Positions 56,641-64,000 of a DNA stretch of 64,000 nt are shown here, in pieces. The notes below the pieces were generated by a model, which saw nothing but the letters and a program-made list of their open reading frames with translations, searched no databases and had not been told where the DNA came from. The stretch lies in NCBI GenBank assembly GCA_025890175.1, contig JANPYM010000016.1, positions 721,036-785,035 of the forward strand, in the 5' to 3' direction. Every line of letters begins with the position of its first letter. Position 1 is the stretch's first letter. Origin of the DNA: Ciborinia camelliae. Lineage: Eukaryota > Ascomycota > Leotiomycetes > Helotiales > Sclerotiniaceae. A program made the translations under genes and the position numbers.

Positions 56641-58784
56641 CTTCGTTTGGATAGCTCTTTGGTTAAGGTTGATTGCTTAGATCACCTGGCTTCAGAGCTT
56701 AACATGCGACTTCTTATTGTCCTAGAACCTAGAAGATAGTAGCTCAACAGTTTGGTTCAGACTTGGAACTGAAACAGCGATTGAGATGGTGTGTTGATAG
56801 AAGGCAGTTTTGTAAAAAGTTTACCTAGTTATTTTGTAGATGAACAAAACAAAAACCGTTCAGCGTTTAGGTAGTGTTAATATCAACAATTTATTGTGAT
56901 AATCAATCATTTAGAAATCAATTCTCCAGGTATGCAATGATACCTTCGTTTGCTTGAATCGGCTGCACCTGTCGAAGGCTCAGTAGGTAATTAGTTCTGT
57001 TGAACATTTCTCTCGGGCAAAAAGAGTTTATGCGCCGCCCTTTGAGATTTTAAACTTTCCCATTGGGAAGTTTCGGCCCATCACACTTCATCGTTCCTCA
57101 AGAATATATCGAATCTCGCCTACCTTATACTGTCAAAACTTTTCTGTTACTGAACAGGAGCAATTACGATTTAGCGACGATGAATCCACTGATAGATTCG
57201 TGCCTCCAGTTCGGAACTCCGCATTAACAAGTCAAACGGTAACCGATAGCAATCGTGATGCAGACGGAAAAGTCGAAGAAATACCGACTCGATGTAAAGA
57301 GGAGAAGACTTGAATGTTGATAGTATATACCTCGCATCGTTCATCTCTTATTACCTATGGTATATTTAGTAAAGATTTATATATATAAATATATATACCT
57401 ATATACATGCTACTAAAACTCACTAGACTATTCGATATCCCTCGTCTATTTGCAAATAAAGGGATAAATGGAATTTGGAGTGGGGCCTGGGTTTCGTTTT
57501 TAGGGCTACGGAGTACTATCGGTAAAATAGGGGAGGGACTGGAACTCGGAAGATTCTCGTATTATGCCAGTGGTTAGATGAGGAATGTTCGGTTGGGTAA
57601 GTGATGTTTATGTTGCTGTATATACTATCTGAGATACCAGGCACCTATCCTCCTTGCTAGGCCGTACGGCTGTACTGCCTTACGCATATAAAGGCCGCAG
57701 CGCTTTATAGTAGTTAGGCTCTTCAAGCAATACATTGCATTTCACCCTCGATGCGTTGGCATCGTGACACGGGAGTATCAATATCACTATTCTGATTATC
57801 CTTAAGTTGTGTCATGCCAAGGATACCATGTAGCTAGTCACGTGATCGCCCTCTATATTTAGATGGTGATCTTCTGAAGAGGATCCTTTCCTCTTCAGCA
57901 TAGTTCTTTTATCTGATTCAGAGTGACGCGTGTGTCATTCCTCTCCAGATATTTTTTGTGAACCCCCCGGTGAGCTCTTCAATTATGCTACCTTGGTGAT
58001 TTCTTGATAGTTGTAGCACAGATCACCGGTGAGCTGGTACCTGCTTTTGACTCCCGGTGAGCTCTAACCAGAACATGGTTAACCGCTCAGTGGATACCGG
58101 TATATAAATATGTATTTTTGAGTGTCAATTACTGAATTTTCATTTGAAACTTATGTTATCCCAACTAATTGTCATTTATGACATTAGATTAGATTAGATC
58201 AGATGTAATATGAAATCCTTAGCAAACGAACCAATTGATTGATGGATTTGGTTAATCCAAGACCAAAAAAAACAAAAATCACGGGTCCACGCGTTATTTT
58301 TCGCGAAGCCTATGACCCCTCTTTTCGTCTAACACCAAAAGAATTGTACTGGATACCGTATGCCCAGGTGCTTCTTTGTTTGTTTCATTCATGTTCTTTC
58401 AATCTTTCATTCATTCACCAATTCACCTATTCACTCTCTTTCTTATCGAAGATCTCTCACAATCTTATCGCACTGAAATATATCTCGGAATCAACAAAAC
58501 AAAGCAATCATTTTTGCCTCATTGCCTCGTCCTTTGCAACACCACATTTGGATTCCTTTCTTCAACAATAAACCTCTCCCCAAGAATCTCCGACAGATCA
58601 TTAATAGCGCACGCTTTTTGCGAAAAAGAGCTTAGAAGTTTATGTAGGTACGGCTGTATACTCTTTACTCGAGGTCTTCTTGCGAAGATAGTACGGCTTC
58701 TGATCATTTATATTCATTCTAGTTTCGCAGTCACAAATACTACTGGACAAACAAACAAACAAACAAACAAGCAAGCAAATAACC
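56641..58784. other. Intergenic, 2.1 kb, with LTR-like features
   Basis: A candidate orphan exon lies at 57159-57313. A promoter-like stretch with CATATAAAGG is at 57686. CACGTG occurs near 57839, a hairpin at 57874-57898, and three CCGGTGAGCT words at 57968, 58025 and 58053, altogether reminiscent of a decayed LTR. A further ATG frame at 58242-58367 (VIFREAYDPSFRLTPKELYW) ends at CAG|GTGCTT and might be an upstream exon. No gene is firmly supported. Confidence 0.45.
57874..57898. repeat. Hairpin CTGAAGAGGA...TCCTCTTCAG
   Basis: Ten-base inverted repeat with a loop of about five bases, in the LTR-like region. Confidence 0.7.
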
Positions 58785-59129
58785 ATGATGGACTCACCAT
58801 CTTGCGACCCCCAAACTCCAACTCCTGCCTCGAAAGAAAACAGGCCCGAGCTCGGCATTGGCACAGGAGCTAGCATCGACAAACCGAAGGCAATCGCCCT
58901 CAAAGTCGCAGATCAAGCGGGCACGGAGATCACTTTTAAGATCAAGCGCACGAAACCACTGGGCAAGATTATCGAGGCCTATTGTGCCAACAAAGGGCTG
59001 GATCCAAAGATTGTTAGGTTCTATTTTGATGGACGCAGGATTCAGGGACATTACACCGCGGATGAATTGGAGATGCAGGACGACGATCGTATTGATGTTT
59101 ATTTGGAACAACAGGGAGGCGGGGACTAA
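58785..59129 (+). CDS. SUMO-like (Smt3-type) ubiquitin-fold protein, 114 aa
   Basis: Single exon from the ATG at 58785. A disordered Pro/Ser N-terminus (1-35) precedes the ubiquitin fold: IALKVADQAGTEITFKIKRT, KIIEAYCANKGLDPKIVRFY, FDGRRIQGHYTADELEMQDD, DRIDVYLEQQGGGD. FKIKRT, the VRFxFDGRRI turn, the DDDRIDV strand and the C-terminal Gln-Gln-Gly-Gly are SUMO hallmarks; a Ulp1-type protease would cut after GG and release GD. The residues are noticeably diverged from the canonical fungal Smt3 as I know it (for example Tyr in FYFDG and HYTADEL), so this may be a second paralogue. The function would be conjugation to lysines of target proteins. Confidence 0.88.
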   Translation: MMDSPSCDPQTPTPASKENRPELGIGTGASIDKPKAIALKVADQAGTEITFKIKRTKPLGKIIEAYCANKGLDPKIVRFYFDGRRIQGHYTADELEMQDDDRIDVYLEQQGGGD

Positions 59130-59524
59130 TGATCAGGTTTAGATAAGGTTGGGGGGTAAGTGGGTTCATTGAAGTGGGATGGGGGATAGGGTGCTGACGT
59201 GATATTTCTCCAGGGGCGTTCTTCGGCTATAGTTTTTGGGGAGTTCGAGGCGCATGGCTCAAGACTCAAGACTCAAGAATATGAGTTGAACGTACATTAC
59301 AAAAGCATGCGGGAGTCATTTACTGGAGTTAATTTCTTTGGTTTGGTTCTCATCTTATTACCATAAGGTCGGAGATAACGGATTGTATTCTTCTTTGCGT
59401 AAAAATACATACATCTAGGTGTCTACTGTTCACGACCCCTAGGTGGCTCAACTTCAGTTTGTGTCTACCAAATACAATTTTCCCATGCGGATGATTTGCT
59501 GGTTGGAGGCGTGGCTACAACGTC
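59130..59524. other. Intergenic, convergent genes
   Basis: 3' flanks of the SUMO-like and MYND genes; nothing else seen. Confidence 0.55.
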
Positions 59525-60346
59525 TCAGATTCCGACACAGTTCATACATCGAAGTCTCTCATCAGAGAATCCATCTACGTAAGACCCGTATCAGTATCTG
59601 AGTATTGTATTCACCTGCAGTGAAGAACTTACTGTGCACATCCGTAAAGGTACTGACAATCTTGTTGCAATTTCCGCACTTGAGAGGTTGTAGTTCGGGT
59701 GCATCTTTCCATTCGTCTTCCTTAAAATTGTTAAAACCTATTCGAAGTAAGTTCTTTGTGTTAGCATTTCTGATATATAGGGCGTGCCATGAATGAGAGA
59801 GAGCAACTCACTCGTGCCAGCAGTAGCGATGGTGGCGTTATGCAATTCGCTCTCTCCAACACATTTCTCACACTTCCTCCAATCTTTCTCCTTGTGGCCG
59901 TTACCATGATGAAATCCACACAAAGTGTAAGAATGATGATTACGATTGCAAGAGGCATTGGAATAATGACTACGCGGATGATAATTTTGCTCGTCATCGC
60001 AGATTGCTCGATTGCAGCACTTGGTACGAGTCAAATTGTCCGTTTTGCCACAGAGCCCACAATACGTATCGGAGGATGGGGGAGATCGACTTCGATATAT
60101 CTTGCAAAGGCGTTTGTGGTTACGCCAGGCCTGGGACAGAAGGGTCAGGAGGGAATGAGGGACTGTGGGGATGGATATGGCGAGAAGATACGTAACTTGT
60201 TTCTGATGTTCAGAAGAACAATACCAAACTTGTCCACATGCTCCACACTTTGAGGGAGCTGGGAAACCACAAATTGCGCAGTGATGGGGCTTTCGAGGGG
60301 CTTTCGAGGTGGAAGAGCTTGGGTTTACTGAAGCGGGTTCGGCCAT
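59525..60346 (-). CDS. MYND-type zinc-finger protein, 207 aa
   Basis: Four exons: 60197..60346, 59812..60130, 59633..59737 and 59525..59574, with GT-AG introns of 66, 74 and 58 nt and matching phases. Start MAEPASVNPS. The MYND finger spans intron 1: HCAICGFPAPSKCGACGQVW, YCSSEHQKQ-AWRNHKRLC, with the canonical CxxC...CxxC...YCS..HQ..W..HK..C spacing. A Cys/His-rich middle follows (TYCGLCGKTDNLTRTKCCNR, and CGFHHGNGHKEKDWRKCEKC). The two small last exons complete a C-terminal zinc ribbon, LKCGNCNKIVSTFTDVH then LRCMNC. MYND fingers mediate protein contacts in transcription and methylation complexes; this protein's partners are unknown. Confidence 0.85.
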
Positions 60347-60561
60347 CTTGTGTTTTTGAAATATACGTGTGGAAAAGACCCAAGGTTTAAGATGGATGTA
60401 GAATTCAAGATGGACACAAAGTCGAGCAAAGACAAACTGTAGTAGAGAAACCAAAACATCTTTGGGAAGCGGCGATGGCAGGGAAGTAACGCTACACCTA
60501 ACACGCCCTTGACGCCAAATCACGTGAAGCCTTTAACCTTATCATAGGTTTGGCTCTTACC
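60347..60561. promoter_or_regulatory. Divergent promoter, MYND gene / broken small-protein gene
   Basis: 215 bp between two divergent starts, with CACGTGA at 60523. Confidence 0.4.
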
Positions 60562-61087
60562 ATGGCATTTGGCACTTGCATCATATTTTATCTGGTCATT
60601 TCCGCATTGAAGACCAAGAGACCATCAATATCACTTTGCTCCGTTAAAGCAGATGAAGTCTTCTATCTCGTGTCTAAATATAGGCATCTTCCTACTCAAT
60701 ATTCCTTCAATATTCCTACCGTCCAGCTCAATGCCAATGCATATGCCTGCCTATCTTGGGATGTAGAAAATGTACTGAATGTTTGTCCATCAACTTTTAC
60801 AATAAATTCTCGATAGAGATACTTTCACAATCAAGTACTTGATAAGAATCCCCTGCAAGTCATTTATTCCAACAAGGCTGGAACATGTGGCAAGTTTTGG
60901 GGTCCAAATTATCCCGCCAATACCAAACAACTGGGTCAGACTCACTTGCCGGTTTTTGAGGTATCAATGAAATGTGCAGGTAATTGATTCACAATCTTTC
61001 AGCTATCAGAAACCATACTAATATGCCACTTTAGGCCAACCAAGTCACCATCGATGCACTTGGTGGACGAATCGGACCGTGTTCTGA
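60562..61087 (+). pseudogene. Small cysteine-containing protein gene with one premature stop
   Basis: The frame opens at the ATG at 60562 with a short hydrophobic start (MAFGTCIIFYLVISALKTKR). It continues through NANAYACLSWDVENVLNVCP to a TAG at 60814-60816 and then goes on in the same frame for 54 more codons: NPLQVIYSNKAGTCGKFWGP, NTKQLGQTHLPVFEVSMKC. A GTAATT...TTTAG intron (60980..61034) joins a last exon ending TWWTNRTVF-stop at 61087. The read-through total is about 157 codons with five or more Cys. The LPVF...NRTVF end is faintly like the FPI...DRVVF end of small secreted ribonuclease-fold proteins; this is a weak resemblance only. The TAG is one C-to-T step from CAG. Confidence 0.45.
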
Positions 61088-62273
61088 ACATGACTCTTGC
61101 TCGATGTCTAAGATTTTGAAGCTATCAACAGCTAGAAAACCTTCTTCCGTTTTATTTTGTTAGACAGGGGAATTGTATCTATTTTCGATTACTGGTGCCT
61201 GATCTGAGATCATCAATAATCCGGATCCCACGACTAATGTTTTACTTACATAGCCTGGAACATATCAGACAATATTATAGCTAAAGCTGTCGAGGTCTTA
61301 CTTTGTACCTTTCTTGATGACTGGCTACCCATTGCTAATTCCACATGCTGCGGGGTTGTTAGTGGAGTAGTCGAGGAGACCTTGACTGCTTGACCACTTG
61401 GTTTTACAAGGACCAGAAGCCTCAAACTTTGCTGATTGCGTATTGGCGAAGAGCTCTTAGTTGAGTAAAGGAAACCTTTTATCATTTGGAAATGCGGTGA
61501 GATCTAATAATTATAAGGCTGATAAGGGCTGGAATGGCGAGTGCCCAAAACCTCTCCTTCCCCTTGCGCCTTTATGATATAGAATCGTCGACGAAAATGA
61601 AGAAAGGCTCCCAAAATACCACACGTCATTGGCCATTTCTGTCATTTCTGTTCCTGTGAGTGACAAAAATATGCTGCGATACAATGTGGCTTAACTCAAA
61701 TCTGGGTATTGTCCGTCATTGGGATGTTATACGTTACCCATTTTCAACAAAAGAATTTATTTGCATGAATGCCGAATTCCCAAATCATGCAGAACAGGAT
61801 CTTTGGTAAATTCGAACCAATCGCTATAGCTGAAACATGGGTTCAGTGGCTGGCATTTTATGCCAAGCACGTGGTTTGAAGATAAAAATATCCTGCTGTT
61901 GTTTATGCCAAGATGCTGAAACTTATTATAAACACCAAAAAAGAAATTATAACCTTTTCCATAGGCCATATCATAGTATTGCTAGAGGATGAAGTAAGCC
62001 ACTTTATGCTCATTCGCTCACTCAACGAAGCTCCAAATCCTTCACCCTATTGCGATGACATCTCACGTGGCTTACAAGCATCACCATCCGTTCCTTGCGC
62101 CGACCCTAAGCCAATTTTGTCATATGACCGAAACTGGACATCGTCATGTACTGAATGTACCTTCAGCCCTATCAGCCGATTGTACATTTCATAAGACATA
62201 AAAAAAGTCGAGTTCCCACGAAGAAATTGAAAGATAAGCCAAAGTCATGTAACAGGAAAGCTTAAGGGAAGAC
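61088..62273. other. Intergenic region upstream of the Zn2Cys6 gene
   Basis: No gene recognised on either strand. Confidence 0.5.
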
Positions 62274-63190
62274 ATGCAGAAAATAGATGAGGCATTCAAG
62301 AGAACTGCGAGGTCGAGGACAACCACTGCGTGCCTCCAATGCCAGAAAAGAAAGCAGAAATGTAGTAGAGAGCAACCGTGTAGGCATTGTTCGAGGAGAT
62401 ATCCACCGGTGGAGTGTATTTATACTTCCGAAGGGTAAGTTTCCTGTCATTTTTACGCGCAATCTACTAATACGGTACTTTAAGGAGTTACAGAGTGGAA
62501 CCACTTCCATCGCCGAATAGATTATGTGTACCCGATGACACCCCGGTATCTTTCTACACAATGCCGAAAGTCTCGATCGGTGAACTTTCTTCGACGCCTT
62601 CTCCACACGGTTTGTCGGGCACAATACAGAACTATGCATTCCACGAAGAACTAGAGCAGAACCCATCACAAGGGAACATGAGCTACATGACAACTTTCAC
62701 TCCCACGACTTCGGAATCTTTCAGATCAAAATCCCCGTACCAGACAGTTTCGAGCTCTGATATACCTTCTCCTGGTGCCAAGACATATACCGAACCAGAA
62801 ATGGACCCAAAGGAATTAAGTTTCTCACCCCTGACACAAGCTCCGACAAACACACCAGACGGAATCTCCAACTACGATTATTTAGGTGCTCCGAATTTAG
62901 ACGGAGAAAGATGGAACCAAAACCAAACCCTAACCATGAATTCGGCAATGGTCAACTTCCAAAGTTTCGACCAATCATACTTTGTTCCAGTTATGATGCA
63001 GACGCAAACCGAAAATTCCCAATCATTCAATGTCAGTGGATCTCCGGCGTTCCATCCAATTACTAGAAACAATGGCATGACAAGTTTCGATAACACGCCG
63101 GATATGTCGTTTTCATCGGAAACACCGGTCAATCAAAATCAAAATCGAGGTTATGGAACAGCCGATGAGTATTCTGGGTCTTTCTACTAG
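62274..63190 (+). CDS. Zn2Cys6 zinc-cluster transcription factor, 288 aa
   Basis: Exons 62274..62434 and 62485..63190 are joined by a 50-nt intron (GTAAGT...TTTAAG). The longer second-exon frame alone would start at GTG; the upstream exon supplies the ATG (MQKIDEAFKRTARSRTTT) and the DNA-binding domain. The zinc cluster is CLQCQKRKQKCSREQPCRHC then SRRYPPVEC, with cysteines at 20, 23, 30, 36, 39 and 48 (spacing 2-6-5-2-8). The remaining 235 residues are Ser/Thr/Asn/Gln-rich and disordered, without the usual fungal-specific middle homology domain. This short, low-complexity form binds DNA probably through CGG-type half-sites. Target genes cannot be inferred; no metabolic cluster is adjacent. 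Confidence 0.88.
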
Positions 63191-64000
63191 CTACAAGAAG
63201 TCGAGAACTGGGAGCTCAGACAATCTCTTCATGATTCTATCCCATTATCAATTTCGAAGTTGCGAATACATGATACTTTTCTTCGATCTAGCTGGAATAG
63301 AGGCAACTGATGTCTTGGGATGGATATTTCATATTTTGATCTCGAAATGTGGATTCCTGCTCTGATGTCATTCTTCAGAGTGCTGTTATCCGTGGGTTTG
63401 GATACTGGAATTCTGACCTACTTTTCAATGACCACGGGCTGGCATTGAATTTTTCCTATCATTCATGATACCCCGAGGGAACTGCGATCTTTGGACTTCA
63501 TGGTGTATTCCCCGTTCTTACCTTCGATGCTGGCTAGAGGCTACCGATAGAGCATATCTCATTGCCAAGTATTGCCATCCGATCGACCATCCTAGATACC
63601 ATTTTCTGCATCTCTATCCATCACCAACGTCGATTATTTCTCAACTTGAATCCTCTTAGTCACTTGAGGGTAACATATTTACATTTCGTCTCTCTCGCGC
63701 TCAAAGCTTTTCGAGTTCGATCCGAACTAAGATGGATGGATGGATAAATGAACGATGGGGAATAAATTAGGCCAATTCAACGGTATAGATTATTTGCCAT
63801 TTCACTCTATAGAAGCCGGTCACAATCATTAGATTTATTATTTTTTCTTTCTTCCATAGTGGCGGTTGAGTTAAGAGCGAAATTTTGAAACGCAAATTTT
63901 CGATGGTTTGATGGCATGGATTTCTGGTTAGCTACCTACCTCAGTTATGTATGTTTTTATTTGTACTATTATTCCAATGAAGTACCTAGACTTTTGCTTT
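63191..64000. other. 3' flank of the Zn2Cys6 gene to window end
   Basis: No supported gene. A GGAT microsatellite lies near 63732. Confidence 0.55.

Overview
The window looks like nuclear DNA of a filamentous ascomycete (Pezizomycotina). The genes carry short GT-AG introns of about 46-170 nt with CTRAY branch sites, and a dispersed single 5S rRNA gene and an intron-bearing tRNA-Arg are present. The protein set is typical of this group: FLC/TRP channel, 2EXR, DUF6604, Whi2-like, Zn2Cys6 and an Env7-type kinase. The many CCTAGGTAGGTA-type words between genes would suit a leotiomycete, but that placement is a guess. All coordinates and exon joins were read by eye; no search was run.

Layout. 1-1226 is the 3' end of an FLC/TRP-like channel gene. 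1227-9893 is an 8.7 kb gene-free tract of microsatellites with one foldback element (MITE). 9894-18316 holds a kelch-type membrane protein, a polysaccharide deacetylase (-) and an ArsB/NhaD-type permease (+); the last two are divergent over 1.4 kb. 18317-22728 is gene-poor: four different minisatellites within 0.8 kb, a 5S rRNA gene and a second MITE. 22729-25422 holds two 2EXR proteins. 25423-29624 is a graveyard with a GH3 beta-glucosidase relic and a DUF6604 pseudogene. 30701-43840 is a compact housekeeping block: Env7/STK16-like kinase, coiled-coil protein, eIF4A, F-box/JmjC protein, NuA4 subunit Eaf6, SRRM1-type PWI splicing factor, a small membrane-protein candidate and tRNA-Arg(ACG). 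45855-46557 is a third MITE. 47879-64000 holds a Whi2-like protein, a PQQ-type sugar dehydrogenase, a fungal P-loop ATPase, a SUMO-like protein, a MYND zinc-finger protein, a broken small-protein gene and a Zn2Cys6 factor.

These are ordinary scattered eukaryotic genes. I see no operon-like cluster, biosynthetic cluster, CRISPR array or clearly new multi-gene system. The points most worth a second look are: three unrelated TA-flanked foldback elements; a zone where every inactivating stop is a possible CpA-to-TpA (RIP-like) change; a sugar dehydrogenase gene intact except that its first intron ends in GG instead of AG; a 26-bp perfect palindrome with two GATA boxes in front of the permease; and a divergent SUMO paralogue.

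Several reading frames open only from TTG or GTG. For those I moved the start to the first plausible ATG, or found an upstream or downstream exon (Zn2Cys6 factor, SRRM1 last exon). The Whi2-like start remains unresolved.
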